Source: an uncultured Clostridia bacterium
GTDB taxonomy: Bacteria; Bacillota; Clostridia; Christensenellales; CAG-138
Direction of reading: 5' to 3'
NCBI GenBank assembly: GCA_934633985.1
Contig: CAKTYU010000002.1
Coordinates: forward strand, 1 to 64,000
Length of the DNA stretch: 64,000 bases
This document shows, piece by piece, positions 41,984 through 51,116 of the stretch. The notes below the pieces were generated by a model that saw nothing but the letters and a program-made list of their open reading frames with translations, searched no databases and had not been told where the DNA came from. The position numbers and the translations under genes are program-made. Position 1 is the first letter of the stretch, and each line of letters opens with the position of its first letter.

Positions 41984-42344
41984 TACAAAAGAACAGGTAC
42001 TGAAAATATGCGAGCTGCTGTACGACAAAAAGGCGCTGGATATACGTGCGCTTAACGTCGCGGACAAGACCATAATAGCCGAATGGTTCGTGGTATGCTC
42101 GGGGCGCGCTACGACGCAGGTGCGCACCCTTTGCGACGAGATAGAGGATAAGGCCGCCGATATGGGCCTTACGGTGCTGCGCAAGGAGGGCTATGGCGAG
42201 GCGCGCTGGATAGTGCTGGACTTCGGGCATATACTGGTGCATATATTCTATCCGGAGGAGAGGGAGTTCTACAACATGGAGCGCCTATGGGGGGACGATC
42301 CCGATAAGTGCATAAGCTTCTCAAAGGAGAAGGGCGAGGACTGA
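41976..42344 (+). CDS. rsfS: Ribosomal silencing factor RsfS
   Basis: A 122-residue protein that binds uL14 and blocks subunit joining under starvation. It has the RsfS pattern: DIRALNVADKTIIAEWFVVCSG, GEARWIVLDFGHILVHIF and ERLWGD. Two start ATGs are adjacent (41973 and 41976); the second has better spacing from GGAGGG at 41965-41970. The order nadD-yqeK-rsfS is standard. Confidence 0.95.
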   Translation: MTDTKEQVLKICELLYDKKALDIRALNVADKTIIAEWFVVCSGRATTQVRTLCDEIEDKAADMGLTVLRKEGYGEARWIVLDFGHILVHIFYPEEREFYNMERLWGDDPDKCISFSKEKGED

Positions 42345-42378
42345 ATTTAAAGCGCAGAAGCAACGCGATAGATGAGCT

Positions 42379-42433
42379 TCCCCCTGTTTGCAATACGGCG
42401 CGGAGCGCGCCGTATTGAGGATTGGGGGATTTT
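42379..42433 (+). terminator. Nested hairpin after rsfS, likely terminator
   Basis: An inner 12-bp perfect stem, CAATACGGCGCG (42391-42402) with its complement (42406-42417) and a three-base loop, sits inside outer arms TCCCCC (42379-42384) and GGGGGA (42424-42429), separated by a symmetric six-base internal loop and followed by TTTTA. It is more elaborate than an ordinary terminator. Confidence 0.65.
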
Positions 42434-42527
42434 ATATGCCCTAAATGCGGCAAGGATTATTATCTGCTTTTTATTGCGCGGGATTTGTGGTAAAATGTAT
42501 ATGTAAAAATATGCAGTACCGCCTTTT

Positions 42528-42536
42528 TGATATAAT
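42528..42536 (+). promoter_or_regulatory. Extended -10 promoter for pcrA
   Basis: TGATATAAT (42528-42536), 27 bases before the pcrA ATG. A second weaker TGGTAAAAT lies near 42488-42496. No clear -35 is seen. Confidence 0.55.
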
Positions 42537-42562
42537 GCGGCTTACCGGAAACGGAGAGTAAA

Positions 42563-44782
42563 ATGGATCTTTCAACACTTAACAAAGAGCAGCGGCAGGC
42601 GGTGGAAACGCTGGACGGCCCGCTGCTCATACTTGCGGGGGCGGGCTCCGGCAAGACCCGCGCCCTTACATACCGCATAGCGAATCTCGTCGAGCACGGC
42701 GTGCCTCCATGGAACATACTGGCGCTCACCTTCACCAACAAGGCGGCGAGGGAGATGCGGGAGCGCACCGAGGCCCTGCTGGGCGGCGGCGTGCAGGATA
42801 TGTGGGTATCCACCTTCCATTCCTGCTGCACGAGGATACTAAGGAGTGACATAGACAAGATAGGCAGGGACCGCGGCTTTGTCATATACGACGATGACGA
42901 CCAGACCTCGCTCATAGCCGCCATAATGAAGCGCCTCGGCGTAAACGACAAGGAGCTGACCAAGCGGCAGATAAAGGAGCACATAAGCGAGGCCAAGAAC
43001 AAGTCCACCGATCCGGAGAGGTTCCTAATGGGCGACCCATATCTGGACGAGTCGGTGCTAAAGGTTTTCAGGGAATACCAGCGCAGCCTTAAGGAATACA
43101 ACGCGCTGGATTTTGACGACCTGCTTGGAAAAACGCTTGAGCTGTTCCAGAGCTGCCCCGAGGTGTTGCAGAAATATCGCGGCAGGTTCAGGTATATACT
43201 CGTGGACGAGTATCAGGATACCAACGTTATGCAGTATCATATAGTCGAGCTGCTGGCCCGCGAGCACGGCAATATCTGCGTAGTGGGCGATGACGACCAG
43301 AGCATATACGGCTGGCGCGGGGCGGATATACGCAACATACTGGATTTTGAAAAGGATTTCCCCGGCGCAAGGGTGATACGCCTTGAACAGAATTACCGCT
43401 CGACGTCGAACATACTGGACGCGGCAAACGCCGTAATAGAGAATAACCGGGGCCGGAAGAGCAAAAAGCTCTGGACGGATAACGGAAGGGGAGACAAGAT
43501 AGAGACCTTCGCCGCCGACAGCGAGCGGGACGAGGCCCATTTCGTCTGCCGCAAGATAATGGAGGGTGTGCGGAACGGCATGAATTACGGTGATTTCGCC
43601 GTGCTGTACAGGATGAACGCCCAGAGCCGCATACCCGAGACCACCATGGTGAATTACGGCATACCCAACAAGGTATACGGCGGGCAGCGCTTCTATGAGC
43701 GCAAGGAGATAAAGGACATAATGGCGTATCTCCGCCTTATATACAACCCCTTTGACGATATTGCCCTAAAGCGCATAATCAACGTGCCCAAGCGCAGCAT
43801 AGGCGACGCTTCCATAGCAGAGCTTTCCCGCGCGGCGGAGAAGGAGGGCAAGTCCATGCTGGTGACAGCCCTTACCAGCGAGAACATAGACCCCCGGGCC
43901 ATGAAGAAGATAAAGCCCTTTGCGGATACCATGGGCGAATTTATAGCCCTGAGCCGCACCATGCCCCTTTCGGATTTTACATGGGGCATGATAAACGCGC
44001 TGGAGTATGAGACCCACCTAAAGGCCGAGGATAAGCGGGGCGATGTGGAATCCCGCATGGATAACCTCCGCGAGCTCATAGGCAATATAAAGGAGATAGA
44101 GAAGGATCTGCCGGAGGGCGAGGATGCGCTCAGGGCATTTTTGGAAAATGTCTCCTTAGTATCCGATATAGACGCCATGAACGAGGAAAACGGCGCGGTG
44201 GCCCTTATGACGCTGCACAGCGCGAAGGGATTGGAATTCCCGGTAGTGTTTATGATAGGCATGGAGGAGAACATATTCCCCACCTCGCGGGCGAGAAACG
44301 ATATGTCCAGCCACGCCATGGAGGAGGAGCGGAGGCTGTGCTATGTCGGCATGACCCGCGCCAGGCAGAAGCTGTACCTTATCAGCGCGCGGCAGCGCAA
44401 CATATTCGGCAGCGAGTCATTCAACCGCAAGTCCCGCTTTATCGAGGAGATACCGCCTGAGCTTACCGTATCCGACAACCCGGTAAAGCAGCCGGAGACA
44501 AAGGAGCAGACGGAGCACGCGAAGGGGCAACGCAAGAACTTCCACCGCTATGCCATGGATACCCACGCCCTCGGCGACGGGACGCGGGACGTAAAGCCCG
44601 CGGCGGCGCCGGCGGCCAAGACCTTTGAAAGGTATCAAAGGGTGCAGCACGACAAATTCGGCGTGGGCACGGTGACGGAGATATCCGGCTCCGGAAGCTC
44701 CATGCTGGTGTCGATAGATTTTGGGGCGGCCGGGGTAAAGCGCTTTGCGGCGGCATACGCGCCCATAAAGCCGGCAGAATAA
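42563..44782 (+). CDS. pcrA: UvrD/PcrA superfamily I DNA helicase
   Basis: A 739-residue helicase for repair and rolling-circle replication. All SF1A motifs are visible: Walker A AGAGSGKT (25-32), LTFTNKAAREM, motif II YILVDEYQDTN, GDDDQSIYGWRGA, EQNYRST, TLHSAKGLEFPVVF and VGMTRARQKLY. The C-terminus ends in a small SH3/Tudor-like domain (QHDKFGVGTVTEISG) typical of PcrA and used to contact RNA polymerase. It is followed by ligA, the usual pair in Firmicutes. Confidence 0.96.
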   Translation: MDLSTLNKEQRQAVETLDGPLLILAGAGSGKTRALTYRIANLVEHGVPPWNILALTFTNKAAREMRERTEALLGGGVQDMWVSTFHSCCTRILRSDIDKIGRDRGFVIYDDDDQTSLIAAIMKRLGVNDKELTKRQIKEHISEAKNKSTDPERFLMGDPYLDESVLKVFREYQRSLKEYNALDFDDLLGKTLELFQSCPEVLQKYRGRFRYILVDEYQDTNVMQYHIVELLAREHGNICVVGDDDQSIYGWRGADIRNILDFEKDFPGARVIRLEQNYRSTSNILDAANAVIENNRGRKSKKLWTDNGRGDKIETFAADSERDEAHFVCRKIMEGVRNGMNYGDFAVLYRMNAQSRIPETTMVNYGIPNKVYGGQRFYERKEIKDIMAYLRLIYNPFDDIALKRIINVPKRSIGDASIAELSRAAEKEGKSMLVTALTSENIDPRAMKKIKPFADTMGEFIALSRTMPLSDFTWGMINALEYETHLKAEDKRGDVESRMDNLRELIGNIKEIEKDLPEGEDALRAFLENVSLVSDIDAMNEENGAVALMTLHSAKGLEFPVVFMIGMEENIFPTSRARNDMSSHAMEEERRLCYVGMTRARQKLYLISARQRNIFGSESFNRKSRFIEEIPPELTVSDNPVKQPETKEQTEHAKGQRKNFHRYAMDTHALGDGTRDVKPAAAPAAKTFERYQRVQHDKFGVGTVTEISGSGSSMLVSIDFGAAGVKRFAAAYAPIKPAE

Positions 44783-44816
44783 TAACAGAACATCACCTGA
44801 AAGGAAAACGCGGGAA

Positions 44817-46787
44817 ATGGAGCAGCGCATAAGGGAGCTTGTGGATAAGCTCAACGAATACGCCAAGGCGTACTATGTATTGGACGCGCCAAGGATAAGC
44901 GACAAGGAGTACGACGAGCTTTATGACGAGCTACTGCGCCTTGAGGAGCAGTCGGGCATAATAATGCCGGACTCCCCCACCCAGCGCGTAGGCGGCGACC
45001 CGCTGCCATGCTTTGAGCCCCATACCCACATACGCAGGCTGTGGAGCCTCGACAAGGTACGTACACGGGAGGAGCTTATTGACTGGGGCAGGAGGGTGGA
45101 GCGGCTGGCGGAGGCGCAGCAGCTTCCGAAGGTCAAATACGCCCTGGAATATAAGTTCGACGGCCTTACGGTAAATCTTACATACGAGGGCGGCAGGCTC
45201 GTGACCGGTGCGACGCGGGGCAACGGCATAGTTGGCGAGGACATAACCCCGCAGATAAGGACCATACGCACGGTCCCCCTCACCATACCCTTCAAGGGCA
45301 AGATGGAGGTGCAGGGCGAATGCTATATGAAGCTGTCGGTGTTGGACGAGATAAATAAGACCGGCGACGAAAAGCTGAAAAACGCCAGAAACGCGGCGGC
45401 GGGGGCTTTGCGCAATCTGGATCCGAGGATCACCGCAAAGCGCAGGCTCGACTGCTACTGCTACAACGTGGGCTACATAGAGGGCAAGGAGCTTAAAACA
45501 CAGGACGAGATGCTGGAGTTCCTTCGGGAAAACGGCTTTACCGTAAGCGACTATCTGGTGTTCTGCGACGACATCGAAACCGTCTGCGACGAGATAGATA
45601 AAGCGGAGGAGTCGCGCCCCCATCTGGACTTCCTGATAGACGGAATGGTGGTCAAGGTCAGGGACTTCGCCACCCGGGAGGCGCTGGGCGCTACGGAGAA
45701 GTTCCCCCGCTGGGCCATGGCCTTCAAGTTCGCCGCGGAGGAGACCACCACTACCATTAGGGAAATAACCTGGGAGGTGGGGCGCACGGGAAAGCTCACG
45801 CCGAGGGCGAGCTTTGACCCGGTGGAGCTTGCCGGCGCCACAATACGCCACGCCACGCTCAATAACTTCGACGATATACGGCGCAAAAGGGTGGGCATAG
45901 GCTCAAGGGTGTTCATACGCCGCAGCAACGACGTTATACCGGAGATACTTTCGGCGGTGGAGGGCGACGTGCCGGAGCGGCAGGTGGAAAGGCCAACCGT
46001 ATGCCCGGCGTGCGGGGCGCACGTCGAGAGCAGGGGCGCGCACCTCTATTGCACCAACTCCCTCTCCTGCGCGCCGCAGATAGCGGGAAGGCTGGCCCAT
46101 TACGCATCAAGGGACGCCATGGATATTGACACCTTTTCTGAAAAGACGGCGGCGCTATTCGTGGAGGAGCTCAAGCTGAAGAGCATACCCGATCTTTACG
46201 ACCTTGGGCCGCAGGATTACATCGGGCTGCAGGGCTTCGGCGAGCGCAGGATAAACAACCTTATGGCCGCCATCGAGCGCAGCAAGGACTGCACCCTGGG
46301 CGCGTTCATATTCGCCATAGGCATACCCAACGTGGGCGTAAAGACGGCGAAGGACTTGGCGCGGCGCTTCGGCACGATAGAGGCGCTGAGAAGTGCCAGG
46401 GCGGAGCAGCTTACTGAGGTGCCGGATGTGGGCGAGGTGGTGGCGCACAGCATAGTGGATTTCTTCGCGGATCCATCGATAGCCGCCCAGGTGGACAGGC
46501 TGCTCGCCCACGGCGTAAGGCCGCGGCCGGAGGAGGCGCTTCGGGAAAGCCCCATAAGCGGCAAGACCGTAGTGGTGACCGGTACCCTGGAAAAGCTGGA
46601 CAGGAGGCAGGCGGAGGCGCTTATAGAATCGCTCGGCGGCAAGGCCGCGGGCAGCGTCAGCAAAAAGACGGATTACCTCCTCGCAGGCGAGAGCGCAGGC
46701 AGCAAGCTCGCCAAGGCGCGGGAGCTTGGGGTAAGGGTGCTGAACGAACAGGAATTTTTTGAACTGATCGGAGAAACAAAAAGATGA
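44817..46787 (+). CDS. ligA: NAD-dependent DNA ligase
   Basis: A 656-residue ligase sealing nicks with NAD+. The adenylated lysine is K113 in KFDG; NAD-binding Ia region, OB fold, zinc finger (CPAC near 398 and the later LYCTNSLSC), helix-hairpin-helix region and C-terminal BRCT (SGKTVVVTGTLEKLDRRQAE) are all present. ATG 44817 follows AAAGGAAAACGCGGGAA. It overlaps the next gene by four bases. Confidence 0.96.
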   Translation: MEQRIRELVDKLNEYAKAYYVLDAPRISDKEYDELYDELLRLEEQSGIIMPDSPTQRVGGDPLPCFEPHTHIRRLWSLDKVRTREELIDWGRRVERLAEAQQLPKVKYALEYKFDGLTVNLTYEGGRLVTGATRGNGIVGEDITPQIRTIRTVPLTIPFKGKMEVQGECYMKLSVLDEINKTGDEKLKNARNAAAGALRNLDPRITAKRRLDCYCYNVGYIEGKELKTQDEMLEFLRENGFTVSDYLVFCDDIETVCDEIDKAEESRPHLDFLIDGMVVKVRDFATREALGATEKFPRWAMAFKFAAEETTTTIREITWEVGRTGKLTPRASFDPVELAGATIRHATLNNFDDIRRKRVGIGSRVFIRRSNDVIPEILSAVEGDVPERQVERPTVCPACGAHVESRGAHLYCTNSLSCAPQIAGRLAHYASRDAMDIDTFSEKTAALFVEELKLKSIPDLYDLGPQDYIGLQGFGERRINNLMAAIERSKDCTLGAFIFAIGIPNVGVKTAKDLARRFGTIEALRSARAEQLTEVPDVGEVVAHSIVDFFADPSIAAQVDRLLAHGVRPRPEEALRESPISGKTVVVTGTLEKLDRRQAEALIESLGGKAAGSVSKKTDYLLAGESAGSKLAKARELGVRVLNEQEFFELIGETKR

Positions 46788-47746
46788 AGCTTGGAAAGCT
46801 GAGCAACGATAAACTGGACAGCCTGATACTCAGCAAATTCGGGCATACGAGAAAAGAAGTGGTCTGCTCCCCCCATGTTGGGGTGGACTGTGCGGCGGTA
46901 GACCTTGGAGGCAGGATAGCCGTGCTGTCCACCGACCCAATAACCGCCGCCGACAAGAAAATAGGCAGCCTTACGGTCCACGTAAGCTGCAACGACGCGG
47001 CGGCGGCGGGCGCGGAGCCCATAGGCTTGCTGGTTACGCTGCTCATACCGCCCCATGGCACTGAGGAAGAGGTGGAGAACATAGCGCGGGAGCTTGCCGA
47101 GGCCGCGGAGCTTGCCAATATAGAGATAATAGGCGGGCACACCGAGGTTACGGCCTCGGTGAACCGCTATGTCACCTGCGCCGCCGTGATAGCACGGGCG
47201 GGCAAAAACGGCATCATAACCCCCGCCGGAATGAGGGCGGGCCAGGATATCATAATGACGAAGATGGCGTGCATAGAGGGAACGGCGGTCATAGCCGCAG
47301 ACGCCGCCCAGCGCACCGGCCTTACGGAGGCGGAGCTGGAGGAGGCCCGTGGCTTTATGTCCATGATAAGCGTGGTCAAGGAGGGGCTTTACGCCGCGGA
47401 GCACGGCGCGACAGCCATGCATGACATAACCGAAGGCGGCGTGTTCGGCGCCGCGTGGGAGATGGCGGAGGCCTCCGGCTGCGGCCTGGTGCTGTATCCA
47501 GAAAGGGTGCCAATGCATCCCATAACCCAGAAGATGTGTAAAAAGCTGGGCATAGACCCGTATAGGCTCATATCCAGCGGCAGCATGCTCATCGCCTGCG
47601 AGGACGGCGAGGGCATGGTGAAGGGCTTGGCCTCCATAGGCGTGCCCGCCGCGGTGATAGGCAAGGCGGTGGAGGCCGGGGTAAGCACCGCCAACGGGAC
47701 GGAGATATCGCCCCCGGAGGCGGACGAGCTGTATAAGGTCATATAA
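46784..47746 (+). CDS. AIR synthase-fold protein (HypE/ThiL-like)
   Basis: A 320-residue member of the PurM/ThiL/HypE/SelD superfamily. The N-terminus DCAAVDLGGRIAVLSTDPIT corresponds to the metal/ATP-binding half, GCNDAAAAGAEP-type and GGHTEVT loops are present, and the C-terminal half has DITEGGVFGAAWEMAEASG. The closest resemblance is to HypE-like 'AIR synthase family' proteins, but the C-terminal cysteine used by true HypE for nitrile formation is absent and no hydrogenase genes are near. The reaction is unknown. Its start codon overlaps the ligA stop (ATGA). Confidence 0.85.
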   Translation: MKLGKLSNDKLDSLILSKFGHTRKEVVCSPHVGVDCAAVDLGGRIAVLSTDPITAADKKIGSLTVHVSCNDAAAAGAEPIGLLVTLLIPPHGTEEEVENIARELAEAAELANIEIIGGHTEVTASVNRYVTCAAVIARAGKNGIITPAGMRAGQDIIMTKMACIEGTAVIAADAAQRTGLTEAELEEARGFMSMISVVKEGLYAAEHGATAMHDITEGGVFGAAWEMAEASGCGLVLYPERVPMHPITQKMCKKLGIDPYRLISSGSMLIACEDGEGMVKGLASIGVPAAVIGKAVEAGVSTANGTEISPPEADELYKVI

Positions 47747-47764
47747 GGCTTTTGCGAAAAAATA

Positions 47765-47793
47765 TTTGTTTGGGGATCAAAAGGTGCTATAAT
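47765..47793 (+). promoter_or_regulatory. Promoter for the yicC-gmk cluster
   Basis: TTTGTT (47765-47770), 17-base spacer, extended -10 TGCTATAAT (47785-47793). Confidence 0.55.
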
Positions 47794-47849
47794 TAAAAAG
47801 TTGCAGCATTCCGTATTCTTTGGAGGCTTTTTGCAGCGGGAGGTATAAA

Positions 47850-48728
47850 TTGATAAACAGTATGACCGGCTTCGGCCGCGCGTGCGCCGAGAGGGACGGG
47901 CGCGAGATAACGGTGGAGCTTAAGAGCGTAAACCACAGATATCTGGATATAGGGTTCAGGATGCCCAGAGCCATAGGCTTTGTGGAGGATACCATACGGG
48001 GGGTGCTGGGCGGCGAGCTCAGCCGCGGGCACGTGGACGTGTTCGTGTTCTATAAGAACAATCGGGACGACTCGCGGCAGGTAAACGTGGATACCCACCT
48101 CCTCGGGGAGTACCTGAAGGCCGCAAGGGCCGCTGCGGAGGAATTCTCCCTTCGCGACGACGTGGGATTGTCAGCCGCGCTCAGGCTGTCCGACGTTACC
48201 GAGATAGTAGAGGCGGACGAGGACCGCGACGCGGTATGCGCCATAACGGCGGAGGCCTGCCGCATGGCCTGCGCCGAGCTCAAGGCCATGCGCGCAAGGG
48301 AAGGCGCAAAGCTGTATGACGATCTTTATGAAAAGTCCCGCACGGTGGAGGACGTAAAGAATAAAATAGCCAAGCGCGCCCCTGAGGTAGTGGAGGAGTA
48401 CAGGGCAAAGCTCACGGAGCGCATAGAGAAGATGCTGTGCGGCGTGGACGTGGACCGGGCAAGGCTGGCCACAGAGGTCGCGCTGTTTGCGGATAAGGCC
48501 GGCATAGATGAAGAGATAGTACGGCTTGCCAGCCATGTGACGCAGTTTCGGGCTATGCTGGACAGCGCCGAGCCTTCGGGCAGGAAGCTGGACTTCATAG
48601 TGCAGGAAATGAACCGCGAGTTCAACACCATAGGCTCCAAGGCCAACGACGGCGATATAGTCAATCTCGTCATCGCGGGCAAGGGCGAGATAGAAAAGAT
48701 ACGCGAACAGGTGCAGAATATAGAATAG
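47850..48728 (+). CDS. YicC/YloC family endoribonuclease
   Basis: A 292-residue protein of the YicC/YloC family, reported as an endoribonuclease or RNA-decay factor. It begins INSMTGFGRA, the family hallmark, and ends with FNTIGSKANDGDIVNLVIAGKGEIEKIREQVQNIE. The start is TTG 47850: GGGAGG lies six bases upstream and the homology begins exactly there; an ATG frame 30 bases earlier runs through the ribosome site. It heads a long housekeeping cluster. Confidence 0.93.
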   Translation: MINSMTGFGRACAERDGREITVELKSVNHRYLDIGFRMPRAIGFVEDTIRGVLGGELSRGHVDVFVFYKNNRDDSRQVNVDTHLLGEYLKAARAAAEEFSLRDDVGLSAALRLSDVTEIVEADEDRDAVCAITAEACRMACAELKAMRAREGAKLYDDLYEKSRTVEDVKNKIAKRAPEVVEEYRAKLTERIEKMLCGVDVDRARLATEVALFADKAGIDEEIVRLASHVTQFRAMLDSAEPSGRKLDFIVQEMNREFNTIGSKANDGDIVNLVIAGKGEIEKIREQVQNIE

Positions 48729-48735
48729 GTGCAAT

Positions 48736-48987
48736 ATGTCTGTAAAACTCGTAAACATAGGCTTCGGCAACATCATATCCGCGGGGCGGGTAATATCCAT
48801 AACCTCGCCCGACAGCGCGCCGGCAAAGCGCATAATACAGGAGGCGCGCGAAAAGAACCGCCTTGTGGACGCTTCCCACGGAAGGCGCACGCGGGCGGTA
48901 ATAGTTATGGACAGCATGCACGTGGTGCTCTCCGCGCTTCAGCCTGAGACCGTAGCCGGAAGAATAAACGCCGAAAGCGAAGAGTAG
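48736..48987 (+). CDS. remA: RemA-family (DUF370) regulatory protein
   Basis: An 83-residue DUF370 protein (VKLVNIGFGNIISAGRVISITSPDSAPAKR...LVDASHGRRTRAVIVMDSMHVVLSAL). In Bacillus, RemA forms ring-shaped DNA-binding assemblies that activate matrix and osmoprotection genes. The conserved arginine-rich HGRRTRA loop expected to contact DNA is present. It lies seven bases after yicC and 19 before gmk, the usual order. Confidence 0.94.
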   Translation: MSVKLVNIGFGNIISAGRVISITSPDSAPAKRIIQEAREKNRLVDASHGRRTRAVIVMDSMHVVLSALQPETVAGRINAESEE

Positions 48988-49006
48988 AGTATCGGGGAGA
49001 AAGCTA

Positions 49007-49624
49007 ATGGATAACGATAAAAAAGGACTTTTGTTTGTGATTTCCGGCCCTTCCGGCGTAGGCAAGGGCACTATATGTAAAAAGCTGCTGGAAAGGCGCA
49101 GGGAGATAAAGCTCTCCGTGTCTGTGACCACCCGCGCGCCCCGTCCCGGCGAGGTAGAGGGCGTGAACTACTTCTTCCGCTCGGAGGAGCAGTTCCAGGC
49201 CATGATAGAGCGCGACGAGTTTTTGGAGTACATGTGCGTGTTCGGCAAGAACCATTACGGCACGCCCAAGGCATACGTGGCGGAGCAGATGGCGAAGGGC
49301 AACGACGTAATATTGGAAATAGACGTAAAGGGCGCGCTCAAGGTCAAAAAGCGCTGCCCAAACGCGGTAATGATATTCATAGCCCCACCGAGCATGGAGG
49401 CGCTGAAAAAGCGCCTCATAGGCCGCGGCACCGAAACAAAAGAGGCGGTAGAGCGCCGCTTTGCCGAGGCCGTGAAGGAGATGGCCAAGGTGAGTGAATA
49501 CGACTATGTAGTAGTAAACGACAGCCTGGACAAGGCTGTGAGGGATACCGAGAGCATAATTGTCGCCGAAAGGCTGCACGTATCCAACAATCCCAAGCTG
49601 ATCAATATTCTTAAAGGAGAATAA
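49007..49624 (+). CDS. gmk: Guanylate kinase
   Basis: A 205-residue kinase converting GMP to GDP. The P-loop is SGPSGVGKGT (13-22), followed by the GMP-binding TTRAPRPGEVEGVNYFF and EIDVKGALKVKK. The start ATG 49007 has GGGGAGAAAG upstream. It stands before rpoZ as in most Firmicutes. Confidence 0.97.
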   Translation: MDNDKKGLLFVISGPSGVGKGTICKKLLERRREIKLSVSVTTRAPRPGEVEGVNYFFRSEEQFQAMIERDEFLEYMCVFGKNHYGTPKAYVAEQMAKGNDVILEIDVKGALKVKKRCPNAVMIFIAPPSMEALKKRLIGRGTETKEAVERRFAEAVKEMAKVSEYDYVVVNDSLDKAVRDTESIIVAERLHVSNNPKLINILKGE

Positions 49625-49630
49625 ACCGCT

Positions 49631-49831
49631 ATGATGAACTATCCTCCCCTCAATGAGCTTCAGGCAAAGGCGGGCTGCCGCTATCTGCTGGTCACCACGG
49701 TGGCCAAGCGCGCGCGCCAGCTCCAGGACGACCCGGAAAAGCTGGATAACCGCAAGCCGGTATCGGTGGCGGTGGACGAGCTCTACAACGATAAGCTTGA
49801 AATAATCACCCCCGAGGAGTACGGCAGATAA
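49631..49831 (+). CDS. rpoZ: DNA-directed RNA polymerase omega subunit
   Basis: A 66-residue omega subunit that helps beta-prime assembly. Family marks are MNYPPLNELQAKAGCRYLLV, VAKRARQLQ and KPVSVAVDELYNDKLEII. AAAGGAG lies upstream. The stop overlaps the first base of the coaBC start (TAATG). Confidence 0.95.
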   Translation: MMNYPPLNELQAKAGCRYLLVTTVAKRARQLQDDPEKLDNRKPVSVAVDELYNDKLEIITPEEYGR

Positions 49832-51006
49832 TGAAGCATGTGGTAATGGGCGTCACCGGCTCCATAGCCGCTTATAAGGCGTGCGACATAATAAGCGCCC
49901 TTCGCAAAAGCGGCGTGGACGTACACGTGATACTGACCCATGCCGGTGCGGAGATAATCACCCCGCTCACGCTCGAGACCATAAGCGGCAACCGGGTAGT
50001 CAAGGATATGTTCGACAGCGACAGGCATTTCGAGGTCGAGCACATATCGCTTGCAAAGCTGGCAGATCTTTTCCTCGTGGCCCCGGCCACGGCGAACTTC
50101 ATAGGCAAGATGGCCTCCGGCATAGCTGACGATATGCTGACCACCACGGTTATGGCCACTGCCGCCCCCGTGATGATAGCCCCTGCCATGAATACCAATA
50201 TGTACCTTGACGCCGCCACGCAGGCCAACATAGAGACACTGAAGCGGCGGGGCTGCGAGTTCATAGCCCCCGCGGCGGGGCGTTTAGCCTGCGGGGACGA
50301 GGGCATAGGCAAGCTGGCGGCGGTAGAGGATATAGTCCGCGCCGTATTGGATAGGCTCAGCGTAAGGAGGGATCTTGCGGGCAAGCGGGTGCTTGTGACC
50401 GCCGGCCCCACGCGGGAGGCCATAGACCCGGTGCGCTACATTACCAACCGCTCATCGGGCAAGATGGGCTACGCCATAGCCGAGGCCGCGGCAGAAAGGG
50501 GCGCGGAGGTGACCCTAATAAGCGGGCCGGTGAGCCTCAGAACCCCGGACGGGGTAAAGCGCATAGATATAGTATCATCTGACGAGCTTTGCGACAGCGT
50601 GGTCGAGCGCTTCCAAAGCTGCGACATACTGATTATGGCGGCGGCCCCTGCCGACTTTACCCCCGCTGAGTTTTCTGCCGAGAAGATCAAAAAGGGCGGG
50701 GAAAGCCTTACCCTTGAACTTAAGGCCACGAGGGACATATTAAAGACCGTCGCCCCGCTCAAGTCAACCCAAAAGGTAATGGGCTTTGCGGCGGAAACGC
50801 ATAATGTGGAGGACAACGCCATAGAAAAGCTCAGGCGCAAAAGGTTGGACTTCATCGCCGCAAACGACGTTACGGCGGAGGGCGCGGGCTTTGGCGGCGA
50901 CACCAACATAATCACGCTGTACGGCGCAGACGGCTCCAAGGAGCACAGCGGCATGCTCACAAAGCGCGAGATCGCCGATTGGCTGCTGGACAGGCTGGTG
51001 AGATAA
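49831..51006 (+). CDS. coaBC: Bifunctional phosphopantothenoylcysteine decarboxylase/synthase
   Basis: A 391-residue two-step coenzyme A enzyme. The CoaC flavoprotein half has GVTGSIAAYK, the EHISLAKLADLFLVAPATAN region, PAMNTNMY and the catalytic cysteine in RLACGDEG. The CoaB half starts at VLVTAGPTREAIDPVRYITNRSSGKMG and includes AAAPADFTP and KIKKGGESLTLEL. CoaB joins cysteine to phosphopantothenate; CoaC decarboxylates the product. Confidence 0.96.
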   Translation: MKHVVMGVTGSIAAYKACDIISALRKSGVDVHVILTHAGAEIITPLTLETISGNRVVKDMFDSDRHFEVEHISLAKLADLFLVAPATANFIGKMASGIADDMLTTTVMATAAPVMIAPAMNTNMYLDAATQANIETLKRRGCEFIAPAAGRLACGDEGIGKLAAVEDIVRAVLDRLSVRRDLAGKRVLVTAGPTREAIDPVRYITNRSSGKMGYAIAEAAAERGAEVTLISGPVSLRTPDGVKRIDIVSSDELCDSVVERFQSCDILIMAAAPADFTPAEFSAEKIKKGGESLTLELKATRDILKTVAPLKSTQKVMGFAAETHNVEDNAIEKLRRKRLDFIAANDVTAEGAGFGGDTNIITLYGADGSKEHSGMLTKREIADWLLDRLVR

Positions 51007-51067
51007 ACTGACGGTATAAGGGGAGGGAGCGCCCTCCTTTTTGCGTATGTCGGCATAAGGGGCTTTG

Positions 51068-51076
51068 TGGTATAAT
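51068..51076 (+). promoter_or_regulatory. Extended -10 promoter upstream of priA
   Basis: TGGTATAAT (51068-51076), 40 bases before the priA start. No strong -35 box. Confidence 0.55.
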
Positions 51077-51116
51077 TTTTAATAAATAAACTTGAGTTGT
51101 GAAAGGACGGCAGGAT

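Noticed and set aside
40742..42184. Open frame of 480 codons on the minus strand opposite nadD-yqeK and rsfS
   Set aside because: It is the shadow of three well-supported coding regions and has no independent start signal.
46784..47746. Hydrogenase maturation factor HypE as a firm call
   Set aside because: The fold matches but the C-terminal cysteine and hydrogenase neighbours are missing, so a general AIR-synthase-family name is safer.
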